The notes below the pieces were generated by a model. The model was given only the letters and a program-made list of their open reading frames with translations, was not told the origin of the DNA and did not search any database. From the IMG/VR virus record IMGVR_UViG_3300009610_000054, positions 1 to 39,884 of that record: a DNA stretch of 39,884 bases; one strand, given 5' to 3'. Positions within the stretch are counted from its first letter, which is position 1, and each line of letters starts with the position of its first letter. This document shows positions 1 through 7,544 of this stretch, one piece after another. The translations under genes were made by a program, and so were the position numbers. This DNA is from a virus.

Positions 1-840
1 CGGGACGCTGACGGATAACGGATCGTGGGATACTTTCACTGTGGCGGGAATCGTGTCGAACGGTTCCTTCAGCGATAACGACATCGTTAAGGTGAACTTA
101 TCCCGAAGGGTGATAAGGGCGATACCGGCGCGACCGGCGCAGCCGGTTCAAACGGTGCAGCGGGCGCGGACGGAACGAAGCAATGGAACGTAGCCGTAGA
201 GCGAGCGATTTATTTTTACAACGGCGGGACTACCAGCTTGGGGAATGCGATGACTTCTACGGCTTCTTCCGGCAATCCGGTTGCGGCCACTTCAACAAAA
301 TTGGAAGGTCGTGATCTTCGCACTTCTACGACGCTGAACAACTCAGCATTCTATGAAGCCCCATCAACGAGCACGTTCTTTTTGAGTTATAAGATGACAT
401 CGGTCATCCTGTGTAATTTGAATGAGACATCGGGAAATCGATGTTGGATTGGTTGGGCTGCGAATACGGGTGCTACCCTGTTCGGAAATAATAGTGACAC
501 GCCGGGGACGACGTTCGTTGGGTTTCGGTATTCAGCCGGAACTGATTCGGAGTGGAAGGTCGTCACGTATGATGGCACAAATTTGAACGTCTTCACGACG
601 GGCGTGAACGTTTCCACAACCACCACGCAGGATTTTCGTATCGAGTGGGAGAACGGCGGTTCTGAAGTTCGATTCTATATCAATAATACTTTGGTTAAAA
701 CGGCGACGGTGCAACTTCCTGCTTCCGCGACTGCGATGCGCTTCGTGGCGGGTGTGAAGAACACCGTGGGTGGCGCAGGCACTGCGCGGCAGATGAATTT
801 CGCCGTGATCAAGTATTTGGAGGGTATCGTCAACCCCTAA
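1..840 (+). CDS. Tail fibre protein, C-terminal part, 5' truncated and apparently frameshifted
   Basis: The 3' end of a tail fibre gene whose start lies left of the window. From base 2, one frame reads as protein (GTLTDNGSWDTF... to ...DNDIVKVN). From about base 100 the sense continues in the -1 frame as collagen-like Gly-X-Y repeats (KGDKGDTGATGAAG), then a beta-rich, Thr/Ser/Asn-rich globular tip of about 200 residues that ends at TAA 838-840. Collagen-like triplets followed by a compact C-terminal domain are typical of phage fibre shafts and receptor-binding tips. Neither frame alone covers the region: the downstream frame has stops at 16, 76 and 88. A single missing base near 100-103 would join them. 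No classical slippery heptamer is seen, so a sequencing error or a true mutation is more likely than programmed frameshifting. An internal ATG at 247 could only give the tip. Tail-fibre assignment is confident in general, but the receptor is unknown. Confidence 0.75.
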
Positions 841-845
841 AAAAC

Positions 846-863
846 CGCACCTTTTAGTATATG
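846..863 (+). promoter_or_regulatory. Leader motif copy A (CGCACCTTTTAGTATATG)
   Basis: An 18-bp motif ending in the ATG of the next gene, preceded by six A residues (839-844). It matches the copy at 15713-15730 at 16 of 18 positions and is close to copies at 5099-5117, 20601-20618, 33353-33367 and 36246-36262. It is a candidate phage-specific promoter or translation leader; the function is inferred only from recurrence at gene starts. Confidence 0.5.
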
Positions 864-1178
864 AAGATGAATCTCAACATCAAACTCGGCGAACCTATGA
901 AAGGGCCATCGCCTCTCGGGCCGGAGGACCCATATTATCCTTCGATCACCTTTCACGAGGATGAGCCGCTGGACCTTCCCAAAGAAGGGCTGATGGTAAT
1001 TCGGTATAAGAAAGCCCGGGGCACCGAGGAAAAGGACGGCTCGTATTCTTGCACCGTGGAGGTTCAGGAGATCGTCTCTGTTGAGGCCAAGAAAACTGAG
1101 GCCCCGAGCAAGCGCGACAAGTCTGCTGAGGAAGCCCTCGACGCGCACATGGCCGCTCGCGAAAAAGAAAGCTATTAA
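861..1178 (+). CDS. Hypothetical protein in the virion cluster (105 aa)
   Basis: A small acidic/lysine-rich soluble protein of 105 residues. It has no signal peptide or membrane segment. The C-terminal third (about residues 75-105) is a charged, Ala/Lys/Glu-rich helix. The start is fixed by the ATG that ends the 18-bp leader motif; an alternative is Met3. It lies between the tail fibre and an adaptor-like gene and ends one base before the next start, so it is co-transcribed with structural genes. A minor virion protein or assembly factor is plausible from context, but no family is recognised. Confidence 0.7.
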   Translation: MKMNLNIKLGEPMKGPSPLGPEDPYYPSITFHEDEPLDLPKEGLMVIRYKKARGTEEKDGSYSCTVEVQEIVSVEAKKTEAPSKRDKSAEEALDAHMAAREKESY

Positions 1179-1179
1179 T

Positions 1180-2127
1180 ATGTTTCGGGTTGCCGACGTA
1201 GAAGAAGAAGCCCGCAAGATCATCGGGGTCTGTGACGACACCAAGCTGTTCCGATGGCTCGGTGACGCGGTCACGATGATTGCGAACAAGGGCGAGTTCG
1301 AGGGATTCAAGGCGTGGCTTGATATCTGCACGTCCGGCGACGACCGTTGCATCACGCTCCCTCGCGAGGTGGAGACCGTCATCGCGGTGAACATCGGTGG
1401 ACGCCCCACACTTGGCTACGGAACGCTTTTCAATTTTCATCTCAACGGTATGGGCGACTGTCGGTGTTCGTGCGATTGGTCGTGGCAAGATCAAGGCGCG
1501 TGGCACGTCACGTATCGCGATCTCAGCGAACCTCGCCGACTTGTTGCGCACCTCCAGACCGCTGATGACAACGGCAAAGAGTTGATCGTCTACGGATACG
1601 ACACGAATGGAAACAAGCTGCGCCGACAGGTGGATGGCCAGTGGCTCGACGGCTATCAGGTCCCGACCATCTATGGCGTTGCAGTCCCGGACACAGAAGC
1701 GCCGACTATCGCGCGCATCACAGGAATTTTCAAAGCGAGGACCGCAGGCTCGGTCAAGCTGGTGACGGAAGACAACATCGTGCTCGGAGTGTATGAGCCC
1801 GACGAGGAAATTCCGCAGTTCCGGCGCATCAAGATCAATCGCGGTGCTTCGTGGGTGCGCATCGCATACATGCGCAAGAATCCCGTTTTCACCAGTCTGT
1901 ATGATCACGTCCCACTCCGCAGCCGCGTAGGATTTTTGCTCGGCCTTCAGGCGCGCAAATATTACTCTAACGAAAAGTTGGCGGAGGCGCAGGCGTATGA
2001 AGTCAACGCTACGCGTCTGGAGTTGGAAGCGCAGAATAAAGTGGAACCGAATACGACCGTCAGCCCGATTCAGGTGATGGACGGTTCGGGTGCGCTCACG
2101 GACAAACATGACTACGACATTGTCTAA
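1180..2127 (+). CDS. Virion structural protein, possibly tail/neck adaptor (315 aa)
   Basis: A 315-residue protein starting MFRVADVEEEARKIIG. The start at 1180 is chosen because it follows the previous stop by one base in the usual AT-rich context (TTAATATG); an upstream in-frame ATG at 1081 would overlap the preceding gene. The N-terminal approximately 80 residues look helical, followed by a beta-rich middle with a Cys-Trp patch (DCRCSCDWSWQDQG, about residues 91-104) and a helical C-terminus. Position just before a beta-propeller tail protein resembles the gp11-gp12 (tail tubular A and B) order of T7-like podoviruses, which is the basis of the adaptor suggestion. The stop codon TAA overlaps the next ATG by one base (TAATG). 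The functional call is inference from size and synteny. Confidence 0.6.
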   Translation: MFRVADVEEEARKIIGVCDDTKLFRWLGDAVTMIANKGEFEGFKAWLDICTSGDDRCITLPREVETVIAVNIGGRPTLGYGTLFNFHLNGMGDCRCSCDWSWQDQGAWHVTYRDLSEPRRLVAHLQTADDNGKELIVYGYDTNGNKLRRQVDGQWLDGYQVPTIYGVAVPDTEAPTIARITGIFKARTAGSVKLVTEDNIVLGVYEPDEEIPQFRRIKINRGASWVRIAYMRKNPVFTSLYDHVPLRSRVGFLLGLQARKYYSNEKLAEAQAYEVNATRLELEAQNKVEPNTTVSPIQVMDGSGALTDKHDYDIV

Positions 2128-4124
2128 TGCCCTCACAACCCTTTTACGATTACGACGGCTCGTTCTTCCGTGGGATGAAATCCGACACGGACCCCGCTCA
2201 GTTGCCCCTCGGGTATTACTGGTGCGGTGAGAACGTGATCAACGTCGGCGGTATGCCGGGCTGTCGCCCCGGCTATCGATGCGTCACCGAACTCCCGGAC
2301 GGTAAGCTTCAAGGCGGCACTCTTTTTCGTCCCCAGTTTGGGGTGGAGCAGATTGTGGTCTGCATCTCTGGCGTGCTCTACGTCTCGGGCTGGCCCTTTC
2401 TCTCGTTTAAACAGATTCCCGGGGTCCTGATGTCTCCTTCGGCGAAGCAGGTATTCTGGTGTCAGACCGTTCAATCCGCCCGCCGAAAAACGACTGACTT
2501 TGCGTCGGCCATCGAGGTAATCGACCCGCGCAACGTGTTGATCATCCAAGACGGCGGCGAGACTGCCCCCGCATACTACGATGGGTCTCAGTCCGGCCAC
2601 ATCCGCGACAACGCATTCGAAACGCCGGTGGGCGGGCCGATGGCGTGGGTGGGCGACCGCCTATGGGTCGCGCATCGAAATTTTGTTCGCGCCAGCGATC
2701 CTGCCAATCCATTTTCTTTTCGTGAGGATACATATCTCGGCGGCATTAGCGCGTTTGCGTTCAAGTCGGAAGTGACCGGTCTTGCGGTGACTCCGTCATC
2801 CGACACTCCGAACTTGATTGTGTTCACGCAGAACGAAGCGGAGTTGATCAAGGCATATATTCGCGACCGTGATTCATGGCCGACGACCACGAACATGCAG
2901 GCGGAAGCTTTCAAAATTGGGACGCCGTCGCATAAGTCCATCGTCTCTCATTATGGTCGCCTCTCGTGGTTCAGTTCCGCTGGTGGCGTCGTGATGCTCG
3001 ATGCGGCGCAGGCGAGTATGATTACGTCTCGCTTGCCGATTCGCGACAACGAGATGATGGTCAGCAAGGCGCGCCTCGGGGAAGACCTTACCGCGGTTGC
3101 AGGCGCAGCGTTCGGCTCTTACATGCTCATGAGCGTGCCCGCTGAGGACACGTTCAACAAGCACACATGGGTGCTTAACAACGCCAGCTTGGAAACGATC
3201 AACGATGACTCCGGCCCCTCGTGGGCGAGCTACTGGACCGGGACTCGCCCGGTCGAGTGGGTGTATGGGAACATCGTCGGTCAGGATCGAATTTTTCATG
3301 TGTCCACTGACAAGGACGACAAGAATCGTCTGTGGGAAGCTTTTCGTCCAGATCGATTGGACAACGGATGCCCGATCACATGGTTCGTGGAGACGCGCGG
3401 ATATTTTGGTCAGAGTTCGCAGACCAAACCTCCCGGGGAGATGTGCAAGTTCGGGTGGGCGGAAGTTGCGCTCGTCGGCATCGAAGAAGATTTGGACCTC
3501 GGCGCGTTCTACGCTGGCGGTTTGCGCGGGGCCTACAAAAATATTCTCGCGAAGCGGTTCAACGTGGAGCGCGGTAACCTTGTGCCCGAGCACGAGATCA
3601 CGGCGGAGACCGAAATCTTTGCGTTTAAACCTCAGACTCGCGTGGCCCGCACTGAAGAAGCCCGGCAGAAATCTGACGAGAGCGGTTCATGTCCTGTGGA
3701 ATCTTCGAACAATGAAGATATCGATGAAAGCTTTCAGTTACTCATCGTGGGTCACGGTCCAGCGGCCATCCGATGGATTCGCGCCTTCTCTACGCATGAG
3801 CAGGTGGACACAAATGGTTCCAACGAGGCGTGCCAGAACGAAACCGGCTACAACGGCGTCCGATTCGATGGGGCCGGAGTCAAGGGCGAAGACCGCGATG
3901 GGCTCGTGACCGAGATGGAAGCGAAAGAGATTGTTATCTACACCGCGAACAAGACCGTCTCTATCACACAAGAAAATATCACGTCCGTGGGAGTTGGATA
4001 CGGGGAGAGCGTGGTGTCGCAGGATGCGGCAGATCGAGTTGCTGAGCGAGTCGCGCAAAAACGCGCCGAGATTGAACTCTCCGCGCTGCTCCCGAGAATC
4101 CTTGGAATTGGTGAAGCCCTATGA
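2127..4124 (+). CDS. Tail tube/nozzle-like beta-propeller protein (665 aa)
   Basis: A 665-residue, Gly/Trp/Tyr/Asp-rich protein dominated by repeated short beta strands (for example YYWCGENVINVGG, GGMPGCRPGYR, DRLWVAHRN, NLIVFTQNEAELI, SHYGRLSWFSSAGGVVML). This pattern, with an N-terminal 'G...N...GG...CRPG' segment, is typical of the six-bladed propeller that forms the tail nozzle in podoviruses (T7 gp12 relatives; usual size 600-800 residues). The C-terminal approximately 100 residues are charged and end in a helical stretch. It starts in a TAATG overlap with the upstream adaptor-like gene and ends in an ATGA overlap with the downstream gene, so translation is coupled. A GTTTAAAC palindrome lies in the gene at 2405 and 3623. 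Function is inferred from fold-like composition and synteny. Confidence 0.65.
   Translation: MPSQPFYDYDGSFFRGMKSDTDPAQLPLGYYWCGENVINVGGMPGCRPGYRCVTELPDGKLQGGTLFRPQFGVEQIVVCISGVLYVSGWPFLSFKQIPGVLMSPSAKQVFWCQTVQSARRKTTDFASAIEVIDPRNVLIIQDGGETAPAYYDGSQSGHIRDNAFETPVGGPMAWVGDRLWVAHRNFVRASDPANPFSFREDTYLGGISAFAFKSEVTGLAVTPSSDTPNLIVFTQNEAELIKAYIRDRDSWPTTTNMQAEAFKIGTPSHKSIVSHYGRLSWFSSAGGVVMLDAAQASMITSRLPIRDNEMMVSKARLGEDLTAVAGAAFGSYMLMSVPAEDTFNKHTWVLNNASLETINDDSGPSWASYWTGTRPVEWVYGNIVGQDRIFHVSTDKDDKNRLWEAFRPDRLDNGCPITWFVETRGYFGQSSQTKPPGEMCKFGWAEVALVGIEEDLDLGAFYAGGLRGAYKNILAKRFNVERGNLVPEHEITAETEIFAFKPQTRVARTEEARQKSDESGSCPVESSNNEDIDESFQLLIVGHGPAAIRWIRAFSTHEQVDTNGSNEACQNETGYNGVRFDGAGVKGEDRDGLVTEMEAKEIVIYTANKTVSITQENITSVGVGYGESVVSQDAADRVAERVAQKRAEIELSALLPRILGIGEAL
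2405..2412. repeat. GTTTAAAC palindrome, first of ten copies
   Basis: This 8-bp perfect palindrome begins at 2405, 3623, 10449, 14620, 20303, 24032, 26763, 29695, 36297 and 38891. About 0.4 copies would be expected by base composition at 55 % GC. Most copies are inside genes (often TTT-AAA for Phe-Lys). The 26763 copy lies between the -35 and -10 boxes of a promoter and the 36297 copy lies upstream of a gene start. Every copy is preceded by C or T. Confidence 0.85.
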
Positions 4125-4747
4125 ACTCTGTAATCGAAACTATTTTTGCTCGTCGTCCTCCGATTGAGTATGTGTCGCCCGCTGCGTGCGAGGTGATTCT
4201 GTCCGGCAGTGGACTTCTGTCCCTCATTCTGCCGGTGCTCAATCCGTTTGGTCGCATCCGGCCAGTCGGCAACGTGATTGTGCTCGGGGAGGGTGCAGGT
4301 CCTTTTTCGTTGAACTGGGAAACTGAACCCGGCGAGGACCCACCGGTCATCTGCTATAACATTTATCAGGTGGTGGGCGGAGAATTGATCCTCGTCGCTG
4401 AATGTGTTACGCCTCCGCCCGGTGGAGGTGGAGTCCCGCTGCCGCCCGGCTCTCCCGAAGGTGGCGATACATATGTTGTCACTCCGATCACGACCGAGGG
4501 CGAAGGTCCGCCGAGTAACCCGGTTACAACTCCCGTCATTCCGCCCGTGGACCCGTGCAGTTCGAATGAAGGCACCGACACAACGTGCGACTATGGCTCG
4601 ACCGGCACGCAGTATCGAATCAAGAATTTCAACTCCGCTCTCTTTGATATCACGGACTGCGGTTTGTTCTGGACGAACTGCGTCAACTGCGAAATTTCCG
4701 GTAGTGACCCTCCCCCGGGGATTAACTTTGCTGAAGCGGTTGAGTGA
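4121..4747 (+). CDS. Tail-associated protein with Fn3-like segment (208 aa), first part of a TGA-split frame
   Basis: A 208-residue product starting in an ATGA overlap with the propeller gene. The middle (about residues 55-145) reads like a fibronectin type III-like beta sandwich (FSLNWETEPGEDPPVICYNIYQ ... YVVTPITTEGEGPPSNPV), interrupted by Gly/Pro-rich turns. The last third is Cys-rich (CSSNEGTDTTCDYG, DCGLFWTNCVNC). Fn3/Ig-like modules are common decorations of phage tail proteins. The frame stops at TGA 4745-4747, but the same frame then continues open to 5080 with convincing protein sequence, so this may be only the N-terminal two thirds of a 319-residue protein. Confidence 0.65.
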   Translation: MNSVIETIFARRPPIEYVSPAACEVILSGSGLLSLILPVLNPFGRIRPVGNVIVLGEGAGPFSLNWETEPGEDPPVICYNIYQVVGGELILVAECVTPPPGGGGVPLPPGSPEGGDTYVVTPITTEGEGPPSNPVTTPVIPPVDPCSSNEGTDTTCDYGSTGTQYRIKNFNSALFDITDCGLFWTNCVNCEISGSDPPPGINFAEAVE

Positions 4748-4762
4748 TCCGGGACGTGGCCT

Positions 4763-5080
4763 GTGAAAGTCAACGACGGACATTTTATAGATCAGGAATT
4801 TGAACCCGATCCGAGTTGCGGCGATTGCTTTCCCGGCTCGTGCCCCGGATGCGTGATTCCGCCCCCGCACAAGTTGCACGGGTTCTGCATCAGTTCGGCG
4901 CTCGTCACGTCTGGTGCCGCCAACGAAACTGGATGCGGTTGGTCCTTCTCGATCACCGGCTCGTTTGGTGAGAATGTTTGGACCGGCACGAAGACCAAAG
5001 GTGAGGGTCCAGTAGGTAAATATTTCAAGGTTTCAGGCTGCTCGCCCGGCCCCGATTGCGTGGAAGTTGAGGCGTATTAA
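4763..5080 (+). CDS. Cys-rich beta protein (105 aa from GTG), probably the continuation of the preceding frame
   Basis: The only available start is GTG 4763, giving 105 residues rich in Cys, Gly and Pro (PSCGDCFPGSCPGC near the N-terminus; a beta-sandwich-like GWSFSITGSFGENVWTG segment). The frame is the same as the upstream gene: between TGA 4745-4747 and the GTG the codons read SGTWP without another stop. If the TGA is read through (for example as Trp), the joint reads ...AEAVE-X-SGTWPVKVNDG..., which looks natural. No Shine-Dalgarno or AT-rich start context precedes the GTG, unlike the other genes here. It is therefore more likely a C-terminal extension or a gene broken by one nonsense change than an independent gene. 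Confidence 0.55.
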   Translation: MKVNDGHFIDQEFEPDPSCGDCFPGSCPGCVIPPPHKLHGFCISSALVTSGAANETGCGWSFSITGSFGENVWTGTKTKGEGPVGKYFKVSGCSPGPDCVEVEAY

Positions 5081-5098
5081 ACGTTGCGATTATGCGGC

Positions 5099-5128
5099 AA
5101 AAAACCCACCTTTTAGTGACTACGCATG
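5099..5128 (+). promoter_or_regulatory. Leader motif copy B (A6-CCCACCTTTTAGT)
   Basis: Six A residues followed by CCCACCTTTTAGT (to 5117) and then the ATG at 5126. The upstream part matches copy A (A6-CCGCACCTTTTAGT, 839-858) except for one missing base. Both copies sit in short gaps before virion genes, which supports a shared late promoter or leader role. Confidence 0.5.
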
Positions 5129-5947
5129 AATGACACGAACCTGATTATCTCAGTGGCTCAAATCCCGGTGACTTTCCGAGGAAAGCCCAACGATCTCGCC
5201 CAAGAGATCGTCAAACGGATGAAAATCGTGTCCCCGAGCGGGTCAAACTTCATCTTCATCGGCGACACGGAACCGACATCTGATGTTGGTCCGTGGCTGA
5301 AAGACGGCAGCAAGTGGTATGTCTTCGATGACGAGTTGAAGCGGTATGTGCCGCAGGATATTTCCGACTCCGAGACCCGCTGGTTTCAGACTGGAAAGAA
5401 TGCGCCGTCCGAAACCGACCCTCCGGTGTGGCTAAAGACCGATAAGGACGCGACTGAGGATGACCCGAGCATTGGTAATCCGATTAGCTGGCACGTTTAC
5501 AACGGTGCTGCGTGGGTGCCTTTTTCCGGGATCGTATTGTCCGGCCCGACTGCGAATCGTCCGAATGCGCCGGTGGAGTATCAGCAGTATTATGACACGG
5601 ACATCGCGTGTTTGATTTGGTGGGAGCGCAATGCGTGGCGCACAATGGCGGGTGTCCCGGGTGACATCAAGTTTGTCGCGTTCACCGTCTTGACGGAAGC
5701 ACTCACTCGGAATCCCGGCTGGTCTGTTTTCGGCGAAGGCAGTCAGAGCGTGCGCGGTCGATGGATTTCGCAAGCGACAAAAGATGCAGGGGCCACTCCC
5801 GAAACGGAGTTGACGGTTGCTGCCGGGCTCGCGACGCGTGCTGCGTTCGAAACTTACGGCGAGAGCACGAGTTTGGACATCGCGGATGGTGGTGGAAGCA
5901 CCTCGTTCCCCGCGACCATCGCTCTCTGGTGTTTGCAGAAAGACTAA
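5126..5947 (+). CDS. Tail fibre-like protein with tandem W-x-Y/V-F/Y units (273 aa)
   Basis: A 273-residue protein. Residues about 45-180 hold three related units of 40-45 residues: 'FIGDTEPTSDVGPWLKDGSKWYVFD', 'APSETDPPVWLKTDK ... SWHVYNGAAWVPFSG' and 'RPNAPVEYQQYYDTD ... IWWERNAWRTMAG'. Each reads as a proline-bounded beta hairpin pair with an aromatic 'W/Y-V' core, a layout seen in phage tail fibre shafts and collar-attached fibres. The last 70 residues are Ala/Thr-rich and end 'IALWCLQKD', recalling the Leu-Gln-Lys-Asp/Asn C-termini of fibre tips. It lies three bases before the next start. It is probably a second host-contact or tail-decoration protein; the partner is unknown. Confidence 0.65.
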   Translation: MNDTNLIISVAQIPVTFRGKPNDLAQEIVKRMKIVSPSGSNFIFIGDTEPTSDVGPWLKDGSKWYVFDDELKRYVPQDISDSETRWFQTGKNAPSETDPPVWLKTDKDATEDDPSIGNPISWHVYNGAAWVPFSGIVLSGPTANRPNAPVEYQQYYDTDIACLIWWERNAWRTMAGVPGDIKFVAFTVLTEALTRNPGWSVFGEGSQSVRGRWISQATKDAGATPETELTVAAGLATRAAFETYGESTSLDIADGGGSTSFPATIALWCLQKD

Positions 5948-5950
5948 TTT

Positions 5951-6898
5951 ATGTGGGACTCACTTTTCGGCGCGGTTGGTAGCATCGTTGGCGGCTACAT
6001 GCAAGCCAATGCTATCGAGGACGCCACAGAAAAACAAATCGAGGCGATTGAGAAACAGCGCCAGTTTGTTTTCGATCAACTCAACCCGAGCAAAATCAAC
6101 AACAAGGCGCGCATCGCCGACGAGCAGCGCGCGCAGGATCGTCTTCGTCTTCAGGGCATCATTGACCCGGAGCTACTGAACCAACGTTACAATTCTCAGA
6201 AGCAAATTTCTGATCGTCTCGCAGGTCTAACCGGCGATGATGCTGACAAGGTTGCCGGTGTCGCGGCTGATGAGGCCATTGCTGGGACTCCGGGGCTCAA
6301 TGATGTCAAAGCGAAACTGATTGATGCGGCACTCAGCGAGATTAACGCGGGTGCGAGCATCCCCCCGGATGTGCAGGCCGAACTAGTCAATGCGGGTTTG
6401 GAACAGACCGGGCAGATGAGCGGGTCCGCTACTACCAAAGGTTTTGGTGGAAACATTTTACGTCAGATCATCGGCACGGCTGCGATTCAACTCAAGGCCG
6501 ACCGTCAGGCGCGCGCCACGAAGCTTGCGGAAGCGGCGCAGGACATGGACGTGAAACGTCAAGCGGTTCTCGGCCAGCTTTTTCCGAATCTCGTAAACAA
6601 GTCGGTTGCTAAACTCGGCGCGGCGCAGAGCGTGCTCAGTCAATCGAATCAGATGGTGCCCGAAGCGGGTCTCGGCGGCACGGACATCGCGAATCTTTGG
6701 CTCGCGCGCGTGGGCGCGACGAATCAACTCGCGCAGAGCGCGGCGGACGTTGCCTCTCGCGGAACAATTGGTCAGGCCAACGCTGTCGGGAACATGATCG
6801 GTGGCGCGGCCAGTGGGGCCGGGTCACTTTTGAATGCGATCCTGAACAAGCCAAAGACCATGAGCGACGACGAATATTATTTTCGTAACCCGGTATAA
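5951..6898 (+). CDS. Internal virion (ejection) protein, gp14-like (315 aa)
   Basis: A 315-residue, Ala/Gln-rich, largely alpha-helical protein. The N-terminus 'MWDSLFGAVGSIVGGYMQANAIEDATEKQ' has a short Gly-rich amphipathic/hydrophobic helix followed by a long coiled-coil-like stretch. A second Gly-rich hydrophobic patch lies near the C-terminus (about residues 278-300). Small, Gly-rich, membrane-active N-termini before long helices are typical of podovirus core proteins such as T7 gp14, which are ejected to form a trans-envelope channel. It is followed by two more Gln-rich proteins and a giant polypeptide, matching the order small to large core protein in podoviruses. The call is inference from composition and synteny. 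Confidence 0.6.
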   Translation: MWDSLFGAVGSIVGGYMQANAIEDATEKQIEAIEKQRQFVFDQLNPSKINNKARIADEQRAQDRLRLQGIIDPELLNQRYNSQKQISDRLAGLTGDDADKVAGVAADEAIAGTPGLNDVKAKLIDAALSEINAGASIPPDVQAELVNAGLEQTGQMSGSATTKGFGGNILRQIIGTAAIQLKADRQARATKLAEAAQDMDVKRQAVLGQLFPNLVNKSVAKLGAAQSVLSQSNQMVPEAGLGGTDIANLWLARVGATNQLAQSAADVASRGTIGQANAVGNMIGGAASGAGSLLNAILNKPKTMSDDEYYFRNPV

Positions 6899-6901
6899 CC
6901 T

Positions 6902-7540
6902 ATGGGCTGGACTGCATCAACCTTACTACCCAAGACCATGATTCGCAATGCTGTGAATCAGGCCATGACACCGGAGCAAAAACTTGCGGCGTCTGGTGGT
7001 GTCACTCGTCAAGCTTTGACGAATGCCATCGTCCCAGCGGCTACCAACGGAACCGGCGCAAATGTTCGTCGTGACAATGTCGTTCCGGGGACGACGCATC
7101 CGGTGGACAACGTTACACCCGCGCCCACAAACGCTCCGTCATTTTTGAATGGTCAGAATCAGTCTACGAATCCGCAACAGGATTTACTTTCGATGCTTCA
7201 GGATTTGATCGGTGGCCAGAAGCAGGACCCGGATTTGGTCAAGGCGCAAACGGTGCTCGCGCAACAGCAAGCGATGCAGGTGGCACGCGATAATGAAGCG
7301 GCTCGTAACCGCGAAGTTAATATGGCTGCACAGGACTATCTGAAAAGCCAACTGAAAGACGCAGCGAAATACACGACCGGCAGTGTCGGAAACATTCTCA
7401 CGCAGCGGTATAATGATCGCCTGAAGGTTCTTCAGAGCGGTCAAGACCTTAACTGGTTGACGATGCCCCAATCTAACTACTCTGTGCCGAAGCGCAGCGG
7501 TTGGACCGGTCCCGCCATGCCCGGAACGTGGGGACTATAA
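6902..7540 (+). CDS. Virion protein, Asn/Gln-rich (212 aa)
   Basis: A 212-residue protein with a low-complexity Asn/Thr/Pro-rich first half (about residues 35-95) and a helical second half with Gln/Ala-rich coiled-coil character ('AQTVLAQQQAMQVARDNEAARNRE'). There is no signal peptide or membrane helix. It starts three bases after the upstream stop in the context AACCTATG and ends four bases before the next gene. Placement inside the ejection-protein block suggests an internal virion protein. No family is recognised. Confidence 0.65.
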   Translation: MGWTASTLLPKTMIRNAVNQAMTPEQKLAASGGVTRQALTNAIVPAATNGTGANVRRDNVVPGTTHPVDNVTPAPTNAPSFLNGQNQSTNPQQDLLSMLQDLIGGQKQDPDLVKAQTVLAQQQAMQVARDNEAARNREVNMAAQDYLKSQLKDAAKYTTGSVGNILTQRYNDRLKVLQSGQDLNWLTMPQSNYSVPKRSGWTGPAMPGTWGL

Positions 7541-7544
7541 TTTT

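Noticed and set aside
946-2136. 396-codon minus-strand frame antisense to the adaptor-like gene
   Set aside because: Composition is shadow-like (Arg/His/Leu-rich) and it opposes a tightly packed co-directional gene run on the plus strand.
3205-3909. Long open frames (234 aa and others) in alternative frames within the propeller gene
   Set aside because: Arg/Ser-rich, no domain pattern, and fully inside a convincing gene. They are by-products of high third-position GC.
3938-4879. 313-codon minus-strand frame across the Fn3-like gene
   Set aside because: Antisense to two plus-strand genes, no start context and no family-like segments.
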